DNA from: Propioniciclava soli
Lineage (GTDB): Bacteria; Actinomycetota; Actinomycetes; Propionibacteriales; Propionibacteriaceae
DNA length: 64,000 bases
NCBI RefSeq assembly: GCF_014858005.1
Contig: NZ_JACYOT010000015.1
Span: 62,001-126,000, forward strand
Reading direction: 5' to 3'
Made by a program: the position numbers and the translations under genes. The stretch's first letter is position 1; each line of letters begins with the position of its first letter. The notes under the pieces were generated by a model. It searched no databases and was not told the origin of the DNA. It saw only the letters and a list, made by a program, of their open reading frames with translations. Shown here in pieces: positions 1-8,943 of this stretch.

Positions 1-172
1 CAACGAGTCGGCGTTCGAGGAGATCATCGTGACGAACACGCTGCCGATCTCGGAGGAACTCAACATCCCCAAGCTCACTGTGTTGTCCGTCGCTCCGCTC
101 ATCGCCGAGGCGATCAAGCAGATCTTCGAGGACGGCTCCGTGGCCAGCCTGTTCGACGGGTCGTTCCACTGA
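1..172 (+). CDS. prs: Ribose-phosphate pyrophosphokinase, C-terminal end (partial)
   Basis: This is the last 56 codons of a gene that begins outside the window; the reading frame starts at base 2 and ends at TGA 170-172. The peptide contains VTNTLPISEE, then LTVLSVAPLIAEAI and the tail DGSVASLFDG, which is the normal C-terminus of bacterial PRPP synthetase. The enzyme transfers pyrophosphate from ATP to ribose 5-phosphate for nucleotide, histidine and tryptophan synthesis. In actinobacteria prs commonly sits just upstream of the L25 gene and pth, as here. The catalytic N-terminal half cannot be seen, so only family membership is claimed. Confidence 0.9.
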   Translation, partial: NESAFEEIIVTNTLPISEELNIPKLTVLSVAPLIAEAIKQIFEDGSVASLFDGSFH

Positions 173-478
173 GCTGAGTTCGGAACTGGGAATGGGGCTG
201 GACGGGAACTGGGCCGGGCTCAATCTGGCAGGGCTCAGCCAGGGCGGAGAACGGCTCGCTGTGCAAACAGACGCTGGCGGTCGAACTCCGGTTGGGGGCT
301 CAAACTCCACCTCCGAAACCGGAGTTTGACGCCCAAGGTGTGAGTGTCGGCGCCGCACGGGGTAGGATGCTCGGGTTGCTTGGCGAGGGGACGCGGTCCC
401 GTGATCGACAAGGCGTGGGCCCGATGGCCCGCCCTCCCTTGCCGGGCTCGTCGTTCCACGCAAGGTTGAGGAGAAACC
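173..478. other. Intergenic region between prs and rplY
   Basis: No convincing gene is seen in these 306 bases. It holds a strong imperfect hairpin at 292-336 and a TAGGAT -10-like hexamer at 363-368, which would give rplY a leader of roughly 100 nt. A short ORF read through it overlaps rplY in another frame and looks like a shadow. Confidence 0.6.
292..336. terminator. Hairpin downstream of prs (probable terminator or leader structure)
   Basis: The arms TCAAACTCC (300-308) and GGAGTTTGA (321-329) pair perfectly, and the outer arms TTGGG (292-296) and CCCAA (332-336) extend the stem. The loop itself repeats CTCCG and CCGGAG, so alternative pairings exist. No T-tract follows. It could end prs transcription or lie upstream of the rplY promoter. 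Confidence 0.45.
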
Positions 479-1183
479 ATGGCCAACAACGAGATCAAGC
501 TCGCCGCCGAGGCGCGCAACGAGTTCGGCAAGGGTGCCGCGCGCCGCATTCGCCGCGCCGCCAAGGTGCCTGCCGTCATCTACGGGCACGGCACCGATCC
601 GGTCCACATCACGCTGCCGGGTCACGAGACCCTGCTCGCTCTGCGCACCGCCAACGCGCTGCTGTCCATCAGCATCGACGGCGCCGCGGACCAGCTGGCC
701 CTGCCCAAGCAGGTGCAGCGCGACCCGATTCGCGGCTTCATCGAGCACGTCGACCTCGTCGTCGTGCGCCGCGGTGAGAAGGTGACCGTCGACATCCCGA
801 TCGTCGTCACCGGTGCTGACAAGGAGGACCGCATCCTCGTGCTCGACCAGCAGAGCATTTCGCTCGAGGTCGAGGCCACGAACATCCCGTCCGAGATCGC
901 GATCGACGTCTCCGCATTTGAGATCGGCGACAGCCTCTCCGCGGGTCAGCTCGAGCTGCCGCAGGGCGCCGTGTTCCACGGCGAGGCCGACGACCTCATC
1001 CTCTCGATCGCAGCGGCGCCCACCGCGGACGAGGTCGCCGCCGAGCTGGACGCCGCCGTGGCGGACGCCACCGACGAGGAGAAGGTCGCCGCGCAGGAGG
1101 AGGCCGCCGCCACGGCGTCCACCGAGGAAGAGGCCGAGCAGAACGAGGCCGACGCCGAGGCCGCCGAGGGCGACGCGGAGTAA
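479..1183 (+). CDS. rplY: 50S ribosomal protein L25/general stress protein Ctc
   Basis: Binds 5S rRNA on the large ribosomal subunit. The 234-residue protein begins with a lysine/arginine-rich L25 core (KGAARRIRRAAKVPAVIYGHG, residues about 20-40), followed by the beta-rich TL5/Ctc domain (about 100-185). After about residue 185 it ends in an Ala/Glu tail of roughly 45 residues, longer than in many homologues. The ATG at 479 has AGGAG six bases upstream. pth follows 3 bases after the stop, so the two are probably co-transcribed. The acidic tail is common in actinobacterial Ctc-type L25. Confidence 0.95.
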   Translation: MANNEIKLAAEARNEFGKGAARRIRRAAKVPAVIYGHGTDPVHITLPGHETLLALRTANALLSISIDGAADQLALPKQVQRDPIRGFIEHVDLVVVRRGEKVTVDIPIVVTGADKEDRILVLDQQSISLEVEATNIPSEIAIDVSAFEIGDSLSAGQLELPQGAVFHGEADDLILSIAAAPTADEVAAELDAAVADATDEEKVAAQEEAAATASTEEEAEQNEADAEAAEGDAE

Positions 1184-1186
1184 GCA

Positions 1187-1786
1187 TTGTCCTCCTGGCT
1201 CGTGGTCGGGCTCGGGAACCCGGGCCCGACCTACGCGTTCACGCGGCACAACGTCGGCTTCATGGTGGTCGACGAGCTGGCCGCGCGGGCGCGCTCGTCC
1301 TTCACCTCCCCGCGCGGCATGCGCGGGGAGGTGGCCGAGACACGCCTCGCCGCCTCCGGGCTGGGGGGTGTCGGCGCGGACGCCCAGCGGGTCGTGCTGC
1401 TCAAGCCGCGCACCTTCATGAATGACTCCGGGATCGCCGTGGCGAAGGTTTGCGCGTTCTTCAAGATTGCTCCGGATCATGTCATCGCCGTCCATGACGA
1501 GCTCGACCTCGACTTCGGGCAGCTCCGCCTGAAGTCCGGTGGCGGGGACAACGGGCACAACGGACTGAAGTCGCTCCGCGCCCACCTCGGCACCGGTGAC
1601 TACCCGCGCGTCCGCTACGGCATCGGACGGCCCCCCGGTCGTCAGGACCCCGCGGCCTACGTGCTCGCGCCGATCCCCACCTCGCTCCGCGAGGACTATG
1701 AGGTCGAGACGTCCCGCGTCGCGGACGCCGTGGAGACCCTGATGCTCTCCGGGCTCGCCGACGCGCAGAATCGCTTCAACTCCTGA
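1187..1786 (+). CDS. pth: Peptidyl-tRNA hydrolase
   Basis: Releases tRNA from prematurely dropped peptidyl-tRNA in the cytoplasm. The 199-residue protein has all the family signatures: GLGNPG at residues 8-13, the catalytic histidine H21 in TRHNVG, N79 in MNDSG, D104 in HDELDLD and N125 in DNGHNG. The start is a TTG three bases after the rplY stop; no in-frame ATG lies before the N-terminal strand, so TTG is the natural choice. Translational coupling to rplY is likely. Confidence 0.95.
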   Translation: MSSWLVVGLGNPGPTYAFTRHNVGFMVVDELAARARSSFTSPRGMRGEVAETRLAASGLGGVGADAQRVVLLKPRTFMNDSGIAVAKVCAFFKIAPDHVIAVHDELDLDFGQLRLKSGGGDNGHNGLKSLRAHLGTGDYPRVRYGIGRPPGRQDPAAYVLAPIPTSLREDYEVETSRVADAVETLMLSGLADAQNRFNS

Positions 1787-1805
1787 ACCGGCCCGCGGGG
1801 CCGGT
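1787..1805. terminator. Short GC-rich hairpin after pth
   Basis: ACCGGCCC (1787-1794) pairs with GGGCCGGT (1798-1805) around a 3-base loop, directly after the pth stop. There is no T-tract. It separates pth from the convergent DUF222 gene. Confidence 0.5.
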
Positions 1806-1876
1806 CGACGGCAGCGCTGAGGGGCATCACTGACCCGGCAGCTGTCGCTCTGTTCGATGGCCATGACCGAGACGTC

Positions 1877-3325
1877 TCAGGTCCGGTACCGATGGTGCTG
1901 CTGCACGACGCGCTTGCCGTTTGAACGAACCGGGCTGTGGAACACGGGGTGACCGCGCCCGTCGAAGTCGATGAGCCAGTTGCGCTCGTCGGGGAGGTTG
2001 GGGTTGGGCTCCACCAAGTGGTGGTGGTGCGGGCACACCAGGACGCCGTCGGCCACATCGGTTCTGCCGGATCGCCACCAGGGATCGCGGCCGTGGTGTG
2101 CCTCACAGTCCGAGGGCGGCCGGTCGCACCCCGGGAACGAACAACCCCGGTCCCGCACGGCCAACACCACCCGCTGCGCCGGCGTGAACAGCCGCTGGGA
2201 ACGCCCCAGGTCCAGCGGGAGCGACTCCCCATCCAGCACCAGCGGGAGGAGACCGGCACTGCAGGCGAGGTGACGCACCTGCGCCGCTGTGACCAGCTCG
2301 TCCGATTCCACCAGGGACGCAGCCCCGAGGGCAGCGCGCAGGGCGTCGTGGTCGAGGGTGACCACCACGCGCGTGTGGTCCCCACCCTTCACGGGGCCGC
2401 CGGCGCAACCGGCGTGATGGGTCAAGCAGAGCATGAGGCTGTCGGCCAGCGCTTGGCCGGGGGTGGTCTCGACACCCATGGCGGCGTCCGCGCAGCGCTG
2501 CCCGCTGGCCAGCGCCGCGAGATGCTGCTTGAACAGCTCGCCGTTGACCGCGTCGAGCTTGCCCCAGAAGCGGAGCCCCCCGTCCTCGGGGTCGGTCTTC
2601 CACCCCACATGACGGTTCCTGTGCTGGGATCGTTCTGCCCGCTCGAGACTGGCGCGATCGTGCTCCGCCACGACCTCGGGTGCCACGACCGCCACGGCGT
2701 GGTGGACCAGCCTGCGCAACGCGGGCGGGTTGAATTCATCCGCCAACTGCACCAGGTGCTCGGCGACGGCCTCCACCTGGCTTTGATCGAGCCGGTCAGG
2801 CAGGTGCTCCAGGCCGGTGGCGATGGCGGCGGCCTGCTCCGTGGAGATGCGCCCCGCGCGCAGGGCGTCTCCGACAGGTGCGTGGCCCTCCAGCAGGCCG
2901 GCCAGGCGGACGTCCGCGCGGGCCTGCCGCGCTGAGTGCGTCGTTCCCGCGGCGAGCCAGGACGCCGTGGGCACGCTGTGGGTACGAAGGGTGAGCTGGC
3001 GCCGCTCCGCCTCGGCGACCAACCCCAGCCACCGGCCGCGCAGCGCCGACGCGGCGGCGCCGACCGCGGACAGCTCGGCCATCAGGACATCGTCGGGCAG
3101 CGACCAGGGCTCCGGCTCGGCTGCCCCCGCCAGGTCTGTGGCGCGGCCCTGCTGTTGATGGTCCGTGGTTGCCAGCGCCTCCTGGTCGGAGCGCGCGAAG
3201 AGATCGGCGACGGCCCCGAACCAGTCCGACTCCAGGACCGCGGGCGCCGCCGCATCCACCATGCCCCACCACTCAGGTTCGGGCAGGTGGACCACGGGCG
3301 CTGACGCCGCCAGGGAGGCCTGCAT
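1877..3325 (-). CDS. DUF222 / HNH endonuclease family protein
   Basis: A 482-residue member of the actinobacterial 13E12-repeat-like family: a helical DUF222 region (about residues 55-330) followed by a C-terminal HNH nuclease domain (about 388-435). The HNH part shows CSFPGCDRPP, CEAHHGRDPWW and LVCPHHHHLVEP, giving Cys/His zinc ligands and the catalytic His. The family is abundant in actinobacteria, often in many copies, and its role is not established; a mobile or DNA-processing function is inferred. I chose ATG 3325 over the in-frame GTG at 3343 because a strong promoter places the transcript start exactly on this ATG. Confidence 0.85.
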   Translation of the reverse strand: MQASLAASAPVVHLPEPEWWGMVDAAAPAVLESDWFGAVADLFARSDQEALATTDHQQQGRATDLAGAAEPEPWSLPDDVLMAELSAVGAAASALRGRWLGLVAEAERRQLTLRTHSVPTASWLAAGTTHSARQARADVRLAGLLEGHAPVGDALRAGRISTEQAAAIATGLEHLPDRLDQSQVEAVAEHLVQLADEFNPPALRRLVHHAVAVVAPEVVAEHDRASLERAERSQHRNRHVGWKTDPEDGGLRFWGKLDAVNGELFKQHLAALASGQRCADAAMGVETTPGQALADSLMLCLTHHAGCAGGPVKGGDHTRVVVTLDHDALRAALGAASLVESDELVTAAQVRHLACSAGLLPLVLDGESLPLDLGRSQRLFTPAQRVVLAVRDRGCSFPGCDRPPSDCEAHHGRDPWWRSGRTDVADGVLVCPHHHHLVEPNPNLPDERNWLIDFDGRGHPVFHSPVRSNGKRVVQQHHRYRT

Positions 3326-3331
3326 GGGGCA

Positions 3332-3366
3332 AGTATAGAACACCTGATCGAAAAAACCAAGCCTTG
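3332..3366 (-). promoter_or_regulatory. Leaderless sigma-70-type promoter of the DUF222 gene
   Basis: On the minus strand TTGGTT and TATACT (3332-3337) are separated by 17 bases. The seventh base after the -10 box is the A of ATG 3325, so the mRNA is predicted to lack a 5' leader. It stands out by its A/T-richness against the surrounding DNA. Confidence 0.7.
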
Positions 3367-3483
3367 GACGATGCCCGCCGGTGGTGCTGCACTCCGAGAG
3401 CCGGCCAGACCTGGAGGAACAGGTGCCCCATCCGTAGAGCTGCAGTTACGCTGACCTCACCCCCCACGCATGAGGAGCAATCG

Positions 3484-4002
3484 ATGCCTTCTGTCACCGA
3501 CTGGATCACCGCGATCACTGCGATCCTCGCGCTTGTGGCTGCAACGGTGGCGGGACGCACGGCGGGGCGTCTCTATCGCATTGAAAGCGACCGAGACTCT
3601 GCCATGGCGCTGCGCGCCGAGCGGGAACAGGCAAGCGGCGTCAACGCGTGGTGCGTCGTGACGAACACGGAGGCAAACCGTCGCGACGGGTTGCTCGTGA
3701 GCAATGCGTCGGATTCCCCGGTGTACGACGTTGAGGTGATTTCCTGTGGCCCAGGGGGCGGCCAGCAGTTTCCCCTCACCCTCTTCGTCCTTCCACCGGG
3801 ACACTACGTAGCGCTTGAGGAGGCGAGCTTTCATTGGACATTCCCCCAGGCCGCTGCCGATGTGGACGGTTCCATCCGGCCTGTGACGAAACACAAGACG
3901 TGGCGGGTCGTCCGACTCAGCTTCACCGACGCGCACGGCATCGCTTGGGTGCGCGACGACCACGGTCGACTCAGTCAGAGCGCGATGCAAGGGAGGGCTT
4001 GA
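3484..4002 (+). CDS. Hypothetical protein with N-terminal membrane anchor
   Basis: I do not recognise this 172-residue protein. Residues about 5-28 (WITAITAILALVAATVAG) form one hydrophobic helix. It is followed by a short basic stretch and a predicted beta-rich domain (LLVSNASDSPVYDVEVISCG, about 75-160) of the kind seen in many single-copy actinobacterial proteins of unknown function. The ATG at 3484 follows GAGGAG (3472-3477) at good spacing, and TACGCT (3447-3452) is a likely -10 box. It is transcribed divergently from the DUF222 gene and lies 57 bases before mfd. Its base composition is slightly lower in GC than its neighbours. Confidence 0.65.
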   Translation: MPSVTDWITAITAILALVAATVAGRTAGRLYRIESDRDSAMALRAEREQASGVNAWCVVTNTEANRRDGLLVSNASDSPVYDVEVISCGPGGGQQFPLTLFVLPPGHYVALEEASFHWTFPQAAADVDGSIRPVTKHKTWRVVRLSFTDAHGIAWVRDDHGRLSQSAMQGRA

Positions 4003-4047
4003 GCCGGGCCGAACCCCGCCCCACCCCAGCGCTCACCTGCCGCGCCC

Positions 4048-4053
4048 TACACT
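4048..4053 (+). promoter_or_regulatory. -10 box of mfd (leaderless)
   Basis: TACACT is followed by six bases and then the GTG start codon, so the expected transcription start coincides with the first base of the gene. No Shine-Dalgarno sequence is present. Confidence 0.6.
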
Positions 4054-4059
4054 GTTGCG

Positions 4060-7000
4060 GTGGATCTTTCCGAGCTGATCGAGCTCGTCGCGTCCGAACC
4101 CACCCTGGCTGACCTGGTGGACGTCGCGCGCGCGGGGGCCGAGCCGACGGGCGACGTGACGTGTCCGGAACCGGTGCGCCCCCTGGTGGCGGCGGCGTTG
4201 GCGCGGGACGCGCGGCGTCCGCTGCTGGTGGTCACGTCGACGTACCGCGAGGCTGAGGCGGCCACGGATGCGCTCCGTTCGTTGCTCGGGCCAGACGACG
4301 TCGCCTACTTCCCCGCCTGGGAGACGCTGCCCCACGAGCGCCTCTCGCCGCGCTCCGACACCGTGGGCCGGCGCCTGGCCGTCCTGCGCCGGTTCGCTGG
4401 CACGTCGGAGCTGCCGCCGCCGCGCGTGACCGTCGCGCCCGTCCGGGCGGTGCTGCAGCCCCAGGTCGCGGGGCTGGGCAAACTGCGTCCGGTTCGCCTG
4501 GCCGTGGGTGAGGACCACGACGTGGACGCCGTCGCGCAGGCCCTCGTGGACGCCGCCTATGTGCGCGTCGACCTCGTCGAACGCCGGGGCGAGTTCGCCG
4601 TGCGTGGCGGCATCGTCGACGTGTTTCCCCCCACCGAGGAGCACCCGCTGCGGGTCGACTTCTTCGGCGACACCGTCGAGGAGATCCACCCGTTCGCCGT
4701 GGCCGACCAGCGCAGTGACGACGAGCAGCGCCGCGAGGTCGTCGCCTCGCCGTGCCGCGAGCTGCTGCTGGACGACGCCGTCCGCGCCCGCGCGGGCGAG
4801 CATGCCGCCAACCTCGCCATTCCGCAGCAGTTGCGCGAGCTGTTCGAGCGCATCAGCGAGGGGCACGCCGTCGACGGCATGGAGGCACTGGCCCCCGCGC
4901 TCGTCGACCGCATGGAGCTGCTCGTCGATGTGGTCGACCCCGCCACCCTCGTGCTGGTCAGCGACCCCGAGAAGGTGCGCACCCGCGCGGCAGAACTGCA
5001 CGAGACGTCGCAGGAATTCCTCGCGGCGAGCTGGTCGGCGGCCGCGGCCGGCGGCAAGGCGCCCATCGACCTCGGGGCCTCGGCCTACCGACAGCTCGGC
5101 GACGTCCGGTCGGACGCCCTGGCTGGCGGCCTGGGCTGGTGGACCCTGTCGGCGTTCGCCGACGACCCGGACAGCAGCCGCGTCCCCGGCACGGTCAACG
5201 AGCCGTTCCGCGGTGACGTGGAGGCGGCGGTGGACGCCATCGCCGCGGCGGCGGCGTCCGGGCAGCGGGTGGTGCTGGTGGCGGACACCCCGGGGCGCGC
5301 GTCCCGGATGAACGACATCCTCGCTGAGCACGACCTCGCGGGGAAGGTGGAGGTGATCGAGGCCGAACTCGGCCGCGGCTTCACCCTCGAGGCGCTGAAC
5401 CTGTGGGTGGTGACGAGCGCCGACCTGTCGGGGCAGAAGGGCGTGGAGAAGGCCGCCCGGCAGATGCCGGCGCGGCGCAAGAACACGATCGACCCGCTCG
5501 AGCTCACGGCGGGCGACCACGTCGTCCACGACGCCCACGGGGTGGGGCGCTACGTCGAGATGGTGCAGCGCACGATCGGCGGGGCCACGCGGGAGTACCT
5601 GGTCATCGAGTACGCCGCCAGCAAGCGGGGCCAGCCGGCCGACCGGCTGTTCGTGCCCATGGACGCCCTCGACCAGATCACCCGCTACGTCGGTGGCGAG
5701 GCCCCGACGCTCGACCGCATGGGCGGGGCGGACTGGAACAAGCGCAAGAGCCGCGCCCGCAAGGCCGTCCGGCAGATCGCTGCGGAACTCATCAAGCTGT
5801 ACGCCGCGCGGCAGGCGTCCGAGGGCTACGCGTTCGGCCCCGACAGCCCGTGGCAGCGCGAGCTGGAGGACACGTTCTCCTACGTCGAGACGCCCGACCA
5901 GATGGCGGCCATCACCGAGGTGAAGGGCGACATGGAGCGCGTCGTGCCCATGGACCGCCTGGTGTGCGGCGACGTCGGCTACGGCAAGACCGAGATCGCC
6001 GTCCGCGCCGCGTTCAAGGCCGTGATGGACGGCAAGCAGGTCGCGATCCTCGTGCCCACGACCCTGCTGGTGCAGCAGCACCACGCCACCTTCGCCGACC
6101 GGTACGCCGGCTTCCCCGTCACCCTCGGCGCCCTGAGCCGGTTCCAGACCGCCGCGGAGTTCAAGAAGGTGGTGGACGGCCTGGCCGACGGCTCGGTCGA
6201 CGTCGTCGTGGGCACGCACCGGCTGCTGTCCGACCAGGTCGTGTTCAAGGATCTCGGCCTGGTGATCGTCGACGAGGAGCAGCGCTTCGGCGTCGACCAC
6301 AAGGAGGCGCTGAAGAAGATGCGCCTCAACGTCGACGTGCTGTCGATGTCGGCCACCCCCATTCCCCGCACCCTGGAGATGGCGGTCACGGGCATCCGGG
6401 AGATGAGCGTCATCGCCACGCCGCCGGAGGAGCGTCACCCGGTGCTGACCTTCGCCGGCCCGTGGGAGGAGGGGCAGGTGCGCGCGGCGATCCGGCGCGA
6501 GCTGGCCCGCGAGGGGCAGGTGTTCTACATCCACAACCGCGTGCAGACCATCGAGAAGACGGCCGCCCGCATCCGCGAGCTGGTGCCCGAGGCGCGCGTG
6601 GCGGTGGCCCACGGCCAGATGAACGAGAACGCCCTCGAGCAGGTGATGGTCAACTTCTGGGAGCGCGAGGCCGACGTCCTGGTCTGCACCACGATCGTGG
6701 AGGCAGGCCTGGACATCTCGACGGCCAACACCCTGCTCATCGAGCGCGCCGACCTGCTCGGCCTCTCGCAGTTGCACCAGCTGCGCGGACGCGTCGGCCG
6801 CGGCCGGGAGCGGGGGTACGCCTACTTCCTCTACCCGCCGGAGAAGCCGCTCACCGAGACGGCCCACGACCGGCTGGCCACGATGGCCGCCCACACCGAC
6901 CTGGGGGCGGGCATGGCGATCGCCATGCGTGACCTCGAGATCCGCGGTGCCGGCAACCTGCTGGGGGAGGAGCAGTCGGGCCACATCGCCGACGTCGGCT

Positions 7001-7545
7001 TCGACCTGTACCTGCGCCTGGTGGGGGAGGCGGTCGCCGAGTACCGCGGCGAGGACGTCGAACCCGAGCCCGAGATGAAGATCGAGCTGCCCGTCGAGGC
7101 CCACCTGCCGGGTGAGTACGTCGAGTCGGAGCGGTTGCGCCTCGAGATGTACAAGCGCCTCGCCGCGGTGCGCTCGGAGGCCGAGCTGGACGCCGTCCGT
7201 GAGGAACTGCTCGACCGGTACGGCCCCCTCCCCAAACCCGTCGAGAACCTGCTGGCCGTCGCGCGGTTCCGGCTGCTGTGCCGGGCGGCGGGGCTGAGCG
7301 AGGTGCTGAGCGCCGGCACGATGGTGCGGTTCTCCCCGGTCACGCTGCCGGAGAGCCGGGACATGCGTCGGCAGCGGCTCTACCCGGGCTCGCGCGTCAA
7401 CCGGCAGACCGAGCAGCTGTTCCTGCCGCGTCCGCGGACGGCGCCCGTGGCCGGTCAGCCGCTGGTCGATGCCGACCTGATCGCCTGGGCCACCGAGGCC
7501 GTCACGGCGCTGCTCGCCCCCGAGGTCGCGGCCAGCCGCGCGTAG
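4060..7545 (+). CDS. mfd: Transcription-repair coupling factor
   Basis: A DNA translocase that removes RNA polymerase stalled at lesions and recruits UvrA. The 1161-residue length is normal. The UvrB-like module comes first (RGEFAVRGGIVDVFPP near residue 185). The CarD-like RNA-polymerase interaction domain follows at about 480-550 (GDHVVHDAHGVGRYVEM). The RecG-like motor then shows Walker A GDVGYGKTE (about 637), DEEQRFG (about 737) and QLRGRVGRG (about 907). The GTG at 4060 sits 6 nt after TACACT (4048-4053), which indicates a leaderless message. Two DUF202 genes follow closely. Confidence 0.97.
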   Translation: MDLSELIELVASEPTLADLVDVARAGAEPTGDVTCPEPVRPLVAAALARDARRPLLVVTSTYREAEAATDALRSLLGPDDVAYFPAWETLPHERLSPRSDTVGRRLAVLRRFAGTSELPPPRVTVAPVRAVLQPQVAGLGKLRPVRLAVGEDHDVDAVAQALVDAAYVRVDLVERRGEFAVRGGIVDVFPPTEEHPLRVDFFGDTVEEIHPFAVADQRSDDEQRREVVASPCRELLLDDAVRARAGEHAANLAIPQQLRELFERISEGHAVDGMEALAPALVDRMELLVDVVDPATLVLVSDPEKVRTRAAELHETSQEFLAASWSAAAAGGKAPIDLGASAYRQLGDVRSDALAGGLGWWTLSAFADDPDSSRVPGTVNEPFRGDVEAAVDAIAAAAASGQRVVLVADTPGRASRMNDILAEHDLAGKVEVIEAELGRGFTLEALNLWVVTSADLSGQKGVEKAARQMPARRKNTIDPLELTAGDHVVHDAHGVGRYVEMVQRTIGGATREYLVIEYAASKRGQPADRLFVPMDALDQITRYVGGEAPTLDRMGGADWNKRKSRARKAVRQIAAELIKLYAARQASEGYAFGPDSPWQRELEDTFSYVETPDQMAAITEVKGDMERVVPMDRLVCGDVGYGKTEIAVRAAFKAVMDGKQVAILVPTTLLVQQHHATFADRYAGFPVTLGALSRFQTAAEFKKVVDGLADGSVDVVVGTHRLLSDQVVFKDLGLVIVDEEQRFGVDHKEALKKMRLNVDVLSMSATPIPRTLEMAVTGIREMSVIATPPEERHPVLTFAGPWEEGQVRAAIRRELAREGQVFYIHNRVQTIEKTAARIRELVPEARVAVAHGQMNENALEQVMVNFWEREADVLVCTTIVEAGLDISTANTLLIERADLLGLSQLHQLRGRVGRGRERGYAYFLYPPEKPLTETAHDRLATMAAHTDLGAGMAIAMRDLEIRGAGNLLGEEQSGHIADVGFDLYLRLVGEAVAEYRGEDVEPEPEMKIELPVEAHLPGEYVESERLRLEMYKRLAAVRSEAELDAVREELLDRYGPLPKPVENLLAVARFRLLCRAAGLSEVLSAGTMVRFSPVTLPESRDMRRQRLYPGSRVNRQTEQLFLPRPRTAPVAGQPLVDADLIAWATEAVTALLAPEVAASRA

Positions 7546-7565
7546 GCAGCGCTAGGGTCGCGGGT

Positions 7566-8003
7566 GTGACCGACTCCACGCACAGCGACGAGGACGCGCC
7601 CCAGCCGGCTTCGGAGCCATCGCCCGAGACCACCGGACGCGGCTGGCTCACGCGCCGGCTGTTCCCCGACGGCGCGGAGCCCGACCCCCGCTTCACCCTG
7701 GCGAACGAGCGCACGTTCCTCGCCTGGATGCGGACGTCGCTGGCCCTGCTGGGCGCGGGGGTGGCGTTGGAGGCGTTCGCCGCGGACGTGTTCCCGCACC
7801 TCATCCGGCACCTCGCCGCGCTGGTGCTCGTGGGCACGGCGCTGGTCGCGTCGCTGTCCGCCACGTACCGCTGGCACCGCGTCGAGACGGCGATGCGGCG
7901 GGGGCGTCCGCTGCCGGCCCCGTCCTTGGCGCTGTTGCTGGCCGTGGGGTTGACGCTGACGTCCTTCGTGCTGCTCGGCCTCGTGCTGGGCGCCGGGGCC
8001 TGA
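7566..8003 (+). CDS. YidH/DUF202 family membrane protein
   Basis: A 145-residue inner-membrane protein with three predicted helices: FLAWMRTSLALLGAGVALEA (about residues 55-75), a segment around LAALVLVGTALVASL, and SLALLLAVGLTLTSFVLLG at the end. The signature NERTFLAWMRTSL identifies DUF202. Function is unknown in the family. The GTG at 7566 lies 7 nt after TAGGGT (7553-7558), so it is probably leaderless. It is paired with a second, shorter DUF202 protein starting one base after its stop; such tandem pairs are common. Confidence 0.85.
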   Translation: MTDSTHSDEDAPQPASEPSPETTGRGWLTRRLFPDGAEPDPRFTLANERTFLAWMRTSLALLGAGVALEAFAADVFPHLIRHLAALVLVGTALVASLSATYRWHRVETAMRRGRPLPAPSLALLLAVGLTLTSFVLLGLVLGAGA

Positions 8004-8004
8004 C

Positions 8005-8349
8005 GTGACGGGCCGCGCCACCGCCGCGCCGCGGCACGACGACCCGGGGCTCCAGCCCGAACGCACGACGCTGGCGTGGACGCGGACCACGCTGTCGTTG
8101 CTGGTGGTGGGGGTGTTGATGGTGCGGCTGCTCGCGCTCGCGCACGTGCCGGTGGCGCCGGCGGTGGTGGGCGTGGTGGTCACCATCGTGATCGTGCTGC
8201 GGGACCAGTCGCTGCGCCATGCCAAGGCCGTGCGCGGGCTGGTGCACGCGGGCATGCCGACGGCGCCGACCTCGGTGCTCGCGGTGGGTGGGGGAACGGC
8301 GCTGCTCGCCCTCGGGGTGCTGGCCGCGTTGGTGTGGGCCGCCCGGTAG
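8005..8349 (+). CDS. DUF202 family membrane protein (second of pair)
   Basis: A 114-residue protein with the same DUF202 signature (ERTTLAWTRTTLSLLVVG, about residues 19-36) and three hydrophobic helices. It starts with GTG one base after the stop of the preceding DUF202 gene, so the two are almost certainly translated from one message and may form a hetero-oligomer in the membrane. The biochemical role is unknown. Confidence 0.85.
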   Translation: MTGRATAAPRHDDPGLQPERTTLAWTRTTLSLLVVGVLMVRLLALAHVPVAPAVVGVVVTIVIVLRDQSLRHAKAVRGLVHAGMPTAPTSVLAVGGGTALLALGVLAALVWAAR

Positions 8350-8383
8350 GATCGCCAGCGACAACCAACCCAGGAGGATCGCC

Positions 8384-8932
8384 ATGTCGCCCCTCGCCCG
8401 CGCCCGCCGCGGCTCCACCCGCCTCACGCACGGCCTCGTCGCCGCCGGCGCGTTCGCCGCGCTCACGCTGACCGGCTGCGCCCCGTCCGCGGCCAATGCC
8501 GCCGTCGTCGAGGGGGTGCGCATCCCCGATGTGGCGGTGCGCGAGGCGACCCCGGTGGTGGCGGCGATCCTGCAACGGGACGCGGCGGTGGCCTCCCGGC
8601 AGGCCGTGTTCGACCTGACGGTCGGCGAGGCGTCCGCGATCATCGCTGATCGCAACGAGGTGGACGTCACGGACGCCGAGCTCAGCGCCGTGCTGAGCCA
8701 GAGCCCGCGCTACGCCGCCGCCGCGCAGACCGAGGAGGGGCGGGACTGGGTGCACAGCGTCGCCCGCGCCTTCGTGGTGATGGACAAGGTGGGGCGGGAG
8801 GAGTTCCTCGCCGAACTGGGCGACATGGACATCGAGATCAACCCCCGCTACGGCACCTGGGACGGCACGCGTTTCACCCTCGCCGACGCCAGCCTGGCGC
8901 GGGTGGCACCCTCGGCGCAGGTTCCGGGCTGA
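8384..8932 (+). CDS. Putative lipoprotein
   Basis: A 182-residue protein with a signal peptide ending in a lipobox, LTLTGC, so that C32 would be lipidated and the protein anchored to the outer face of the membrane. The mature part is mostly helical (VRIPDVAVREATPVVAAILQ and later) and resembles the N-terminal helical region of SurA/PrsA-type chaperones, but no peptidyl-prolyl isomerase domain is present. M. tuberculosis also has a lipoprotein gene (lpqU) between mazG and eno, although that one is a transglycosylase-like protein, not this family. The ATG has AGGAGG eight bases upstream. Confidence 0.7.
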   Translation: MSPLARARRGSTRLTHGLVAAGAFAALTLTGCAPSAANAAVVEGVRIPDVAVREATPVVAAILQRDAAVASRQAVFDLTVGEASAIIADRNEVDVTDAELSAVLSQSPRYAAAAQTEEGRDWVHSVARAFVVMDKVGREEFLAELGDMDIEINPRYGTWDGTRFTLADASLARVAPSAQVPG

Positions 8933-8943
8933 CCGGTTCGGCC

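Noticed and set aside
4033-7104. A 1023-codon open frame antisense to mfd
   Set aside because: Low-complexity His/Arg/Leu/Gly-rich translation produced by the GC3 bias of mfd; the plus-strand Mfd has every family motif.
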